From assembly GCF_008086205.1 (NCBI RefSeq), contig NZ_VSKK01000001.1, forward strand, positions 496,001 through 560,000: 64,000 nt of DNA, read 5' to 3'. The notes beneath the pieces are model-generated. The model searched no databases. It was given only the letters and a program-made list of their open reading frames with translations, and was not told the origin of the DNA. This DNA is from Bizionia myxarmorum. GTDB lineage: Bacteria; Bacteroidota; Bacteroidia; Flavobacteriales; Flavobacteriaceae. Within the stretch, counting starts at the first letter, position 1, and each line of letters starts with the position of its first letter. Below are positions 10,101 through 17,537 of the stretch, one piece after another. The translations under genes were made by a program, and so were the position numbers.

Positions 10101-12696
10101 CGTGTTTTCTGCAGATAAAGAAACATATAATGTTGGTGAAACAGCCACTATTAAATTCAATTCTGGGAATGAAGGTCGCGCGCTTGTAAGCGTAGAAAAT
10201 GGCACGGAAGTTCTAGAAACCAAATGGGTAAAAACAAATCAAGGCGAAACTACCGTAAAAATTCCTGTTACAGCAGAAATGGCGCCGAATGTGTTTATTA
10301 ATATTTCATTATTACAACCACATGCGATTACTGCAAACGATTTACCTATTCGACTATTTGGTGTCATTCCAATTATGGTTGAAGATCCAAATACCCAATT
10401 GGAACCGCAAATAAAGATGCCGGATGTTTTAAGACCAGAACAGGAATTTAAAGTTACCGTTTCGGAAAAAAACAATAAGTCCATGACCTACACTATTGCT
10501 ATGGTTGAGGAAGGCTTGCTAGATTTAACACGCTTTAAAACCCCAAATGCTTGGGATGATTTCTATGCGCGTGAAGCTTTGGGCGTTAAAACTTGGGATG
10601 TTTTTGATGATGTTATTGGCGCCTATTCTGGAAGTATTGATCAAGTATTTGCTATTGGTGGTGATGGGAATGCCGCTGCTGGAAAAAATAAAAAAGCCAA
10701 TCGCTTTAAACCAGTAGTTACCTTTTTAGGGCCTTTTACATTGAAATCTGGCGAAAACCAATCACATACTATAAAATTGCCTAATTATATTGGTTCTGTT
10801 CGCACAATGGTTGTTGCGGGAAATGCAAAAAATGAAGCCTATGGTAGCGTGGACAAATCGGTTGAGGTTAAAAAACCATTGATGGTTTTAGCATCACTTC
10901 CAAGAAAATTAAGTCCAGGTGAAAAAGTTACCTTACCAGTTACCGTTTTTGCTATGGAAAGTAAAGTTAAAAATGTTGAAATTAGTCTGAAATTAAGCAA
11001 AGGTATTTCTGTAGTTGGTGAGAAAACACAAACTTTAAGTTTTGCAAAACCAGACGAGCAAATGCTTTATTTTGAACTGGATGTAAGTCAAGCAAAAGGT
11101 TTTAATACCATTGAAGTTATAGCCAGCGGAAATGGAGAAAAATCGACTTATAAAGTAGAAATAGATGTTATAAATCCAAATCCGATTTCATCAAAATCTA
11201 TTGATAAATCGGTTGCGGCAAATGCGGAAGAAAGCTTAACCTTCTCAACTTTTGGAGAATTGGGCACAAATTCGGCTACGGTAGAGTTTTCAACATTACC
11301 TCCAATGGATTTCACACGCCGTTTACAATTTCTAATTCAATATCCACATGGCTGTTTGGAGCAAACCACTTCTGGCGTGTTTCCGCAGTTATATTTAAAC
11401 GATATTTTCGATTTAACTCTAGATAAAAAACAAGCTATTCAGAAGAATATTAAAAGTGGCATTAAACGTTTAGCGCAATTTCAATTGCCAAATGGCGGTA
11501 TGAGTTATTGGATGGGTGAAAACTCAATCGATGATTGGTCTACAAGTTATTCGGGTCATTTTATGTTAGAAGCTGAAAAGAAAGGCTATGTTTTACCACT
11601 AACATTTAAGAGTAACTGGATTTCATATCAAAAACAAGCGGCCCGCGACTGGCGCCCAAGCTATAGAACTTATAATTCGGATTTAGCACAAGCCTACAGA
11701 CTTTATACGTTGGCATTGGCAGGTAGTGCGGATTTGGCTGCCATGAACCGGTTACGTGAGTTTACAGAAATTTCTAATGAAGCTAAATGGCGTTTAGCTG
11801 CAGCTTATGCTTTAGCTGGACAGAATGAGGCAAGTAAAGCTATTTCTAAATCCGCAAATATTAACTTCCAGGCACCAAAATATAACTACTACACTTATGG
11901 TTCAGTGGATAGAAATCGTGCCATGGCATTGGAAACAATGGTGTTGACTAAAAATTCGCAGCAACGTGAATTAGCCGAAGATTTAGCTAAAGATTTATCC
12001 AGTAATCGTTGGATGAGTACCCAAACCACGGCCTACAGTTTGTTAGCAATGGCTAAAATGGTGGAAGCCAATGGTGGAAAAGATTTAGATTTGCAATATG
12101 TTATGAATGGAAAATCAGAAACCATTTCATCTAAAAGCGCTATTGCTCAACGCGATTTACAAATTAAAAACGGTGAAAACCAGCTCGTATTCACTAACAA
12201 AAAAGCCAATTTGGTATATGTTCGGGTATTGAATTCCGGAAAATTACCATTAGGTCAAGAACTTGTTGAGCAGCGTGGATTAAGTGTTTCCGTTGGTTAT
12301 AAAGACTTGAATGGGAATATTATTAATATTTCAAACTTAAAACAAGGTCAAGATTTTGTGGCAACTATTAATGTTACTAATCTTAAAAATGCAGATGTAA
12401 ATGATGTGGCATTAACACAATTATTTCCATCTGGATGGGAAATTATTAATACTCGTTTTACTGATTTTGGTGAAATGACTACAAGTCAAGCACGATATAC
12501 AGACATTCGTGATAACGAAGTTAATTTCTATTTTGATTTGCAGAAAAAAGGAAAACAAGGAACTAAAACATTTAATATTATGCTAAATGCCTCATTTTTG
12601 GGAACCTACTATCTACCAGGAATTCAAGCAGAAGCTATGTATGATAATGATTATTTGGTGCGCAATAAAGGGCAATGGATTACTATTGAGAAGTAA
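7123..12696 (+). CDS. Alpha-2-macroglobulin family lipoprotein
   Basis: A giant 1857-residue protein. An SPII signal with lipobox cysteine C19 (FIASC) predicts a lipoprotein. The order is a Big_5/MG1-like start, a run of MG domains (YGERGVWRPGDTLHL is a typical A2M_N motif), an alpha-2-macroglobulin domain (around GPFTLKSG), then the thioester domain with an intact C-L-E-Q motif at 1411-1414 (YPHGCLEQTTSG). The toroid and a C-terminal receptor-like domain follow. Bacterial A2Ms are thought to trap attacking proteases through the thioester and are commonly paired with PBP1C, which is the next gene here. Oddity: an Asp/Glu/Tyr-rich insert lies between C446 and C511. No frameshift is seen across 5.6 kb. 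Confidence 0.95.
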   Translation: MSFKKIITYVVILSFIASCKKEAVEKDNLFKFREYISYTTSGLSSISDPIQINLAKPVESWEMGQELTDNIVSISPHVSGKLMIVSKQSLLFKPDEPLEPSTEYTVTVKLDKIYKDLPKDFGNFTFQFKTITPNFSIVTNNLQSYSKEWQYVEAVLRASDVISVQQAKQLVSATQNGKKLSIVFNEYNERSSVFDFKIDSINRKIDDSEILVTWNGKAIKADNTGENTVKIPGINNFTITKVEVIQTPEQYVTINFSDPLKKQQNFDGLVTIEKSTNPKFIVDGNVLKVYPESKLVGDIQVDVFPGISNTDGFKLKKAFSEKITFENLKPQVRLISNGSILPNSQQLKFNFEAVNLKAVDVRIIKIYEDNILQFLQDNDWNSNNESSIKKVGRRIAKQTMELQTSAENTGKWRAYSIDLSKFFTADPGAIYRVELSFNQDYSLYDCSANTASTGSDDDYEDYYYEDDYYGSNYSEDEYSEDDDLREEAYWDNVVYRYKNYPYNWRERENPCHAAYYNEERVVSQNLVASNLGVIAKRGENNSYYFAVTNILNTNPEANASVTLYNYQGHELVSLSTDSEGLLTIDADKYAAFAIVKKGNNTTYVKLADGNSLSLSKFDVSGNKMQRGLKGYLYGERGVWRPGDTLHLTFMLNDKANKLPKGHPVKLEITDPNGKLTYKNITTDQLNNFYKFTVPTNSEDKTGNYSAKVSVGGATFYKTLKIETVKPNRLKIKVDFESEILTNNEPLAGTLDVKWLHGAPGKNLKAEIKAKISSSNASFKNYKKYTFTDPTREFDTEEITLFEGNVDMDGRAKIDNQLKVGSNAPGMLNVQFLVRAFENGGDFSMDAFSMPYAPYESFVGLRSPEGKAYGSFFTDENQTFDVVVVDKDGKPIQRNNLEVKIYKIEWRWWWNSSSDNLSSYVSSNYHRPYLDSKVNTNAQGKGSFNLNIPEEEGGRYLIRVVDPESGHATGRTAYFYRNWWAKSPSDDKEAAKMLVFSADKETYNVGETATIKFNSGNEGRALVSVENGTEVLETKWVKTNQGETTVKIPVTAEMAPNVFINISLLQPHAITANDLPIRLFGVIPIMVEDPNTQLEPQIKMPDVLRPEQEFKVTVSEKNNKSMTYTIAMVEEGLLDLTRFKTPNAWDDFYAREALGVKTWDVFDDVIGAYSGSIDQVFAIGGDGNAAAGKNKKANRFKPVVTFLGPFTLKSGENQSHTIKLPNYIGSVRTMVVAGNAKNEAYGSVDKSVEVKKPLMVLASLPRKLSPGEKVTLPVTVFAMESKVKNVEISLKLSKGISVVGEKTQTLSFAKPDEQMLYFELDVSQAKGFNTIEVIASGNGEKSTYKVEIDVINPNPISSKSIDKSVAANAEESLTFSTFGELGTNSATVEFSTLPPMDFTRRLQFLIQYPHGCLEQTTSGVFPQLYLNDIFDLTLDKKQAIQKNIKSGIKRLAQFQLPNGGMSYWMGENSIDDWSTSYSGHFMLEAEKKGYVLPLTFKSNWISYQKQAARDWRPSYRTYNSDLAQAYRLYTLALAGSADLAAMNRLREFTEISNEAKWRLAAAYALAGQNEASKAISKSANINFQAPKYNYYTYGSVDRNRAMALETMVLTKNSQQRELAEDLAKDLSSNRWMSTQTTAYSLLAMAKMVEANGGKDLDLQYVMNGKSETISSKSAIAQRDLQIKNGENQLVFTNKKANLVYVRVLNSGKLPLGQELVEQRGLSVSVGYKDLNGNIINISNLKQGQDFVATINVTNLKNADVNDVALTQLFPSGWEIINTRFTDFGEMTTSQARYTDIRDNEVNFYFDLQKKGKQGTKTFNIMLNASFLGTYYLPGIQAEAMYDNDYLVRNKGQWITIEK

Positions 12697-12699
12697 CAA

Positions 12700-12719
12700 A
12701 TTCCTCCGAAAGCAGGAAT
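12700..12719 (-). repeat. 20-bp palindrome, copy A
   Basis: ATTCCTCCGAAAGCAGGAAT, starting 3 nt after the alpha-2-macroglobulin stop codon. It is a degenerate member of the palindrome family also seen at 12787, 28497, 44152 and 46226 (core CTGCCTTCGCAGG). Relative to copy B, 67 bp downstream, it is in inverted orientation. Confidence 0.7.
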
Positions 12720-12786
12720 CTAAAAATACTTAATAATGTATTGAACATAAATTCTAATAAATAAAATTATTAGTTTGAGTAAAAAG

Positions 12787-12806
12787 ATCCCTGCCTGCGC
12801 AGGGAT
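12787..12806 (+). repeat. 20-bp palindrome, copy B, abutting pbpC start
   Basis: ATCCCTGCCTGCGCAGGGAT has perfect 8-bp arms (ATCCCTGC/GCAGGGAT) and a 4-nt loop. It ends 5 nt before the pbpC ATG at 12812, so the hairpin occupies the position where a ribosome-binding region would lie. Confidence 0.8.
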
Positions 12807-12811
12807 TTAAC

Positions 12812-15163
12812 ATGGACAAATTCAAAACCTACATATTAGCAAACAAAATAAAATCGGCAATTGTATTAATCTTACTAATTGCTTACTATTTCTGTTTGCC
12901 AAATCAGTTGTTTAAAGATCCTACAGCAACCGTTATTACGAGTAGAACAAATAGACTTTTGGGAGCTCAAATTGCTAATGATGGTCAGTGGCGCTTTCCG
13001 CAAAACGATACCATTCCTGACAAATTTAAAACCTGTATAATTGAATTTGAAGATGCTTATTTTTATAAACATCCTGGTTTTAATCCTGTTTCTATTTTTA
13101 AAGCCTTTCGTGATAATTTATCATCAAAAGACAGTAAGCGTGGTGGCAGTACCATAACGCAGCAAGTGATTCGTTTATCCAGAAAAGGACAAAATAGAAC
13201 CTATTTTGAAAAAGTAATTGAAATTATTTTAGCCACGCGATTAGAACTTCGCGAAAGTAAAGAACAAATTCTCGCATATTATGGCAGTAATGCACCCTTT
13301 GGAGGTAATGTAGTTGGAATAGATGCCGCATCTTGGCGTTATTTTAATCGAGATGCCACACAATTATCATGGGCCGAAAGTGCAACTTTGGCTGTTTTAC
13401 CAAATGCACCGAGTCTTATTTATCCAGGGAAAAATCAGGATCAATTACTTAAAAAACGGAATAGATTACTCAAAAAATTATTAGAGAATACAGATATTGA
13501 TTCCCTTACCTATCAGCTTTCTATTGCTGAAAGTTTACCTCAAAAACCCTATGCTTTGCCACAAATAGCACCGCATTTATTGCAAAAGGTGGCGAAAATC
13601 CATTCGGGAAAACGGGTACAAACTACGCTAGATAATCACTTACAAGAACGCGTTAACCAAGTTGTAAAAACGCATTATTACCAACTAAAGCAAAATGATG
13701 TTCATAATGCCGCCATTTTAGTTTTAGATGTAAAAACGCGTGAAGTCTTGGCTTATGTTGGCAATACGCCAACTGATAAATTACATCAAAAAGATGTTGA
13801 TGTTATTGATAAAGCCCGAAGTCCAGGTAGTGTTTTAAAACCGTTTTTGTACGCTGCTATGTTGGATGCAGGAGATTTGTTACCGAATACCTTGGTGGCT
13901 GATGTTCCAACGCAGTATGGTAGTTATAATCCTGAAAACTATAACAAAACCTACGATGGCGCCGTGCCTGCAAGTCAGGCTTTATCTCGTTCTTTAAATG
14001 TGCCGTCTGTACGCATGTTGCAGGAGTTTGGTCTTGATCGGTTTTATCAGTACTTAAAGAAATTACATCTTAAAGATGTATCACAATCAGCTAATTATTA
14101 TGGCTTATCACTGATTTTGGGCGGCGCTGAAAGTAATTTATGGGATTTATGCAAAAGCTATGCTGGGCTATCTTCCACCTTAAATCATTTTTCAGAAACA
14201 TCTAGTGAATATTATAGCAATGAATTTTGCGAACCCACTTTTATAAAATCAGAATCCGTAGATTTTGGAAAGAAAACAGCTGATAAAACGCTTTTTGATG
14301 CTGCTTCCATTTATTTAACCTATCAAAGTTTAAAAGAAGTGAACCGTCCAGAAGGAGATGATAACTGGGAGTTTTACGATGGCTCCAAACAAATAGCTTG
14401 GAAAACAGGCACAAGTTTCGGCTTTCGTGATGCTTGGGCTATTGGAACCACCAAAGATTTTGTTGTGGGGGTTTGGGTTGGTAATGCTGATGGTGAAGGC
14501 AGACCCGGTTTGGTAGGTGTGCAAACTGCCGCGCCTATTTTATTTGACGTCTTTAATTTATTGCCTAATTCCGAGTGGTTTTCAAAACCCTTTGATGAAA
14601 TGCAGGAAGTAAGTATCTGCAAAAAAAGTGGACATCGCGCATCACCAAATTGTGATGTAATAGAACAAAAATTCATTCAAATTTCTGGATTAAAAACCAA
14701 GCCTTGTCCCTATCATATTTTAATTCATGTAGATAAAGACCAACAGTTTCAAGTGAATTCTTCCTGCGAATCCATTTCCAATATAACCCAGAAATCCTGG
14801 TTTGTGTTACCTCCTTTAATGGGCTATTATTACAAAACTAAAAATCCGTTTTATAAACCAATACCACCATACAGAGCAGACTGTTTGGGAGAAAATGCTG
14901 TTTCCATGCAATTTATTTACCCTAATGATAACAACACCATTTTTCTTCCTAAAGATTTTGACGGAAAGGTTAATGAGCTCATCTTAAAAATAGCACATTC
15001 AAAACCTGAAACAACGGTGTTTTGGTATTTAGATGATCAGTTTTTAGGAAGTACGCAGGATATCCATGAATTGGCAATTATCCCGAAAAAAGGCAAACGT
15101 TTAATTACAGTTGTAGATACGTTTGGAAATGAAGCCAAACGTTGGATGACGATTTCCGAATAA
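12812..15163 (+). CDS. pbpC: Penicillin-binding protein 1C
   Basis: A bifunctional peptidoglycan synthase of 783 residues. It has a short cytoplasmic N-terminus and one membrane anchor (~14-30). The glycosyltransferase (GT51) domain has its catalytic Glu in FEDAYFYKHPG (E80) and GGSTITQQ at 111-118. The transpeptidase domain has the nucleophile in SPGSVLK (S340, K343) and KTGTS at 531-535. A C-terminal BiPBP_C-like domain (~700-783) is diagnostic of PBP1C rather than PBP1A or 1B. It polymerises and possibly cross-links glycan in the periplasm. It follows the alpha-2-macroglobulin gene, the same pairing as yfhM-pbpC in enterobacteria. A palindrome sits immediately before the start codon in place of a normal leader. 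Confidence 0.95.
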   Translation: MDKFKTYILANKIKSAIVLILLIAYYFCLPNQLFKDPTATVITSRTNRLLGAQIANDGQWRFPQNDTIPDKFKTCIIEFEDAYFYKHPGFNPVSIFKAFRDNLSSKDSKRGGSTITQQVIRLSRKGQNRTYFEKVIEIILATRLELRESKEQILAYYGSNAPFGGNVVGIDAASWRYFNRDATQLSWAESATLAVLPNAPSLIYPGKNQDQLLKKRNRLLKKLLENTDIDSLTYQLSIAESLPQKPYALPQIAPHLLQKVAKIHSGKRVQTTLDNHLQERVNQVVKTHYYQLKQNDVHNAAILVLDVKTREVLAYVGNTPTDKLHQKDVDVIDKARSPGSVLKPFLYAAMLDAGDLLPNTLVADVPTQYGSYNPENYNKTYDGAVPASQALSRSLNVPSVRMLQEFGLDRFYQYLKKLHLKDVSQSANYYGLSLILGGAESNLWDLCKSYAGLSSTLNHFSETSSEYYSNEFCEPTFIKSESVDFGKKTADKTLFDAASIYLTYQSLKEVNRPEGDDNWEFYDGSKQIAWKTGTSFGFRDAWAIGTTKDFVVGVWVGNADGEGRPGLVGVQTAAPILFDVFNLLPNSEWFSKPFDEMQEVSICKKSGHRASPNCDVIEQKFIQISGLKTKPCPYHILIHVDKDQQFQVNSSCESISNITQKSWFVLPPLMGYYYKTKNPFYKPIPPYRADCLGENAVSMQFIYPNDNNTIFLPKDFDGKVNELILKIAHSKPETTVFWYLDDQFLGSTQDIHELAIIPKKGKRLITVVDTFGNEAKRWMTISE

Positions 15164-15196
15164 GATTTAATTATATTTCTGAAGTTTTAAAAGTTT

Positions 15197-15664
15197 TTAC
15201 CAAGTAGAAAAAGGCTTTTTACTCAATTGGGAATTGTAGTATTTAATATCGCCTGTAACTTGTTCTCCTAACCAGCTTGGTTTTTCAAAGACTTCATCTG
15301 GATGCTTTAATTCCACTTCTGCCACAATTAAACCTGCATTATCACCAAAAAATTCATCCACTTCAAATAGATGGTTCCCAACTTCTACTTCGTATCTAAA
15401 TTTATCAATAATACCTTTTTCACACAACTTTAATAAAGCTTCAGCATCCATTTTTGAAATTTCATTTTCCCATTCAAAACGTGAAACACCATCAGCTGTA
15501 GATTCACCTTTAACCGTAATAAATCCTATTTCACCTTTAATTCGCACGCGAACCGTTCGGTCTTTATCAGTATTTAGAAAACCTTGCTTAATGCGTATTT
15601 TTCGAATGGCTTCGGTTTTAAACTGTTCCGATTTGACTAAAAATTTGCGTTCTATTTCAAGCAT
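15197..15664 (-). CDS. CYTH domain protein
   Basis: A 155-residue CYTH (triphosphate tunnel metalloenzyme) protein. The signature ExExK is visible as EIERKFLV at residues 3-10. Alternating charged strands follow (VRVRIKGEIGFITVKG and YEVEVGNHLFEVDEF), as expected for the eight-stranded tunnel that binds triphosphate and divalent metal. Bacterial single-domain members of this size usually act as inorganic triphosphatases, though adenylate or thiamine triphosphate activity exists in the superfamily. It lies 23 bp downstream of a NAD(P)-binding protein gene on the same strand, so the two are probably one transcript. It is cytoplasmic, with no signal peptide. Confidence 0.88.
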   Translation of the reverse strand: MLEIERKFLVKSEQFKTEAIRKIRIKQGFLNTDKDRTVRVRIKGEIGFITVKGESTADGVSRFEWENEISKMDAEALLKLCEKGIIDKFRYEVEVGNHLFEVDEFFGDNAGLIVAEVELKHPDEVFEKPSWLGEQVTGDIKYYNSQLSKKPFSTW

Positions 15665-15687
15665 ATAAATGTGCGCTAATAAGCGAT

Positions 15688-16347
15688 TTATTGAATTCCA
15701 ATTTGTTTAATTTCATCCGATAAAATACGCGGAGATGGATAGCTATTGTTGTCCAGAAAAATCATGCATTTTGAAATAATTTCGGGCTTAATAGCCTTGT
15801 ATTTTGACAATGAACCCATTAAAAAAGGATCAAAAAAGGATAATAAGGCTTTTCCAAATTTCTCGCCTGCCCGTTTTTCTTCTCTTTCACCACCAATTAA
15901 AGACGGTTGCAATAAATAGGTATGTGTAATTTGTTCTGCTAAAACAGACTCTTCCATTCTACCTTTGGTTCGATTATAGAAAATTTTACTGTTTTTATCA
16001 GCACCCAAAGCCGAAATAGCAATAAAAGTATGGATGTTATTTTCTTTAGCAAGTTCTGCCGCAGCTACTGGAATACCGTAATCAATTTTCAAATATTCTT
16101 CTTGATTAGGTGTTTTAGCCTTCGTAGTTCCAATGCAACAAAAAACAACATTTGCTGTAAAATCGGATTTATGATTTTTTAATTCGAATAAATCCACAAC
16201 AAATTCTTCAATTTTAGGATGCTGAAGTCCAGAGGCCGATCGTGAGAATAGTTTAATTTTATCGTATCTACTGTCTTCTAAAAGTTGCTCCAAAAGCAAT
16301 CCTCCTGTTAATCCTGTTGCTCCTAAAATGATAGCTGTTTTACCCAT
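15688..16347 (-). CDS. NAD(P)-binding Rossmann protein, HTATIP2-like
   Basis: A 219-residue atypical short-chain dehydrogenase. The nucleotide-binding motif is GATGLTGG at residues 9-16. The rest resembles the HTATIP2/YbjT-like group of NAD(P)H-binding oxidoreductases: FCCIGTTKAKT near residue 70 and the FIAISALGADKNSKIFYNRTKG block near 105-126 that holds the active-site-like Ser and Tyr/Asn-x-x-Lys region. The substrate is unknown. It is divergent from dinB (42 bp apart) and shares a strand with the CYTH gene. Confidence 0.85.
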   Translation of the reverse strand: MGKTAIILGATGLTGGLLLEQLLEDSRYDKIKLFSRSASGLQHPKIEEFVVDLFELKNHKSDFTANVVFCCIGTTKAKTPNQEEYLKIDYGIPVAAAELAKENNIHTFIAISALGADKNSKIFYNRTKGRMEESVLAEQITHTYLLQPSLIGGEREEKRAGEKFGKALLSFFDPFLMGSLSKYKAIKPEIISKCMIFLDNNSYPSPRILSDEIKQIGIQ

Positions 16348-16376
16348 AATGTCCTGTTTATATGCTAAAGATATTA

Positions 16377-16384
16377 TAAATTTA
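16377..16384 (+). promoter_or_regulatory. TAnnTTTG-like element 4 nt before dinB ATG
   Basis: TAAATTTA differs from the Bacteroidota -7 consensus TAnnTTTG at the last base only. It ends 4 nt before the dinB ATG (16389), which would place the transcription start at or next to the start codon. Confidence 0.35.
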
Positions 16385-16388
16385 CATC

Positions 16389-17492
16389 ATGCCAGACACT
16401 TTTCCCATTAGAAAAATTATTCATGTGGATATGGATGCATTTTATGCATCTGTTGAGCAAATGGATAATCCCGAATTGAAGGGCAAACCGTTAGCAGTTG
16501 GTGGTGGTGGTCCGCGTGGTGTTGTAGCTGCTGCAAGTTATGAGGCCCGAAAATTTGGCGTTCGCAGTGCTATGAGTGGAGCACTAGCCCAGCGTCTTTG
16601 TCCAGAATTGATTTTTGCACCGACCCGCTTTGATCGGTATCGCGACATTTCACAACAGGTTCGCAAAATTTTTTATGATTACACGGATTTAGTGGAACCT
16701 TTATCTTTAGATGAAGCGTATCTAGACGTTAGCGAAAATAAAAAAGGCAATCCAAGTGCCAGTTTAATTGCACAGGAAATTCGCGCCCGCATTTTCAATG
16801 AAGTTGGGATCACCGCCTCTGCTGGTATTTCTATCAATAAATTCATAGCCAAAGTTGCCAGTGATTACAACAAACCGAATGGCCAAAAAACGGTAAACCC
16901 GGAAGATGTTTTACCATTTTTAGAAGCCTTGGATATTCGAAAATTTTATGGCGTTGGCAAGGTTACCGCCGAAAAAATGTATCAGCTTGGTATTTTCACT
17001 GGCACTGATTTAAAGTTGAAAACCATAGAGTATTTGGATACGCATTTTGGAAAATCGGGTCGGTTTTATTTTCATGTGGTTCGCGGTATTCATACCAGTG
17101 AAGTGAAGCCTAACCGCATCCGGAAATCGCTTGCTGCTGAACGTACTTTTAGTGAGAACTTGTCTTCTGAAATTTTTATGCTCGAAAAATTACAGCATAT
17201 TGCCGATGAAGTTTCAAAACGCCTAAAAAAGAGTGATGTGGCCGGAAAAACTATCACCTTAAAAATAAAATACAGCGATTTCACTTTGCAAACGCGTAGT
17301 AAAACCTTGCCGTATTTTGTTAATGAAGCCTCTATGATTTTAGAAACGGCTAAAGATTTATTGTATCAAGATAGTTTGCAGAATTCCGTGCGACTTTTAG
17401 GTATTTCACTTTCCAACCTCAACACAGAAAAAACCAAGAAAAAACCAGTTAACAAAGAAGCGATTAGTGTGCAATTGCAATTTGCGTTTTAA
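16389..17492 (+). CDS. dinB: DNA polymerase IV (Y family)
   Basis: Translesion DNA polymerase of 367 residues, a normal length for DinB. The palm carries the metal ligands D14 (HVDMDAFYASVEQ) and D108-E109 (SLDEAYLDV). The steric-gate aromatic is in the DAFYAS segment. The thumb HhH motif (FYGVGKVTAEKM) is near residue 195, and the little-finger domain follows from about 240. It copies past damaged bases without proofreading. The C-terminus ends QLQFAF, resembling a beta-clamp-binding peptide (QLxLF type). It is divergent from the NAD(P)-binding gene. No LexA-box-like palindrome was evident in the short upstream region. Confidence 0.96.
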   Translation: MPDTFPIRKIIHVDMDAFYASVEQMDNPELKGKPLAVGGGGPRGVVAAASYEARKFGVRSAMSGALAQRLCPELIFAPTRFDRYRDISQQVRKIFYDYTDLVEPLSLDEAYLDVSENKKGNPSASLIAQEIRARIFNEVGITASAGISINKFIAKVASDYNKPNGQKTVNPEDVLPFLEALDIRKFYGVGKVTAEKMYQLGIFTGTDLKLKTIEYLDTHFGKSGRFYFHVVRGIHTSEVKPNRIRKSLAAERTFSENLSSEIFMLEKLQHIADEVSKRLKKSDVAGKTITLKIKYSDFTLQTRSKTLPYFVNEASMILETAKDLLYQDSLQNSVRLLGISLSNLNTEKTKKKPVNKEAISVQLQFAF

Positions 17493-17537
17493 TACTTACC
17501 TTTAGCAATTTAAATGCATAATTTTCAATGGATTACT

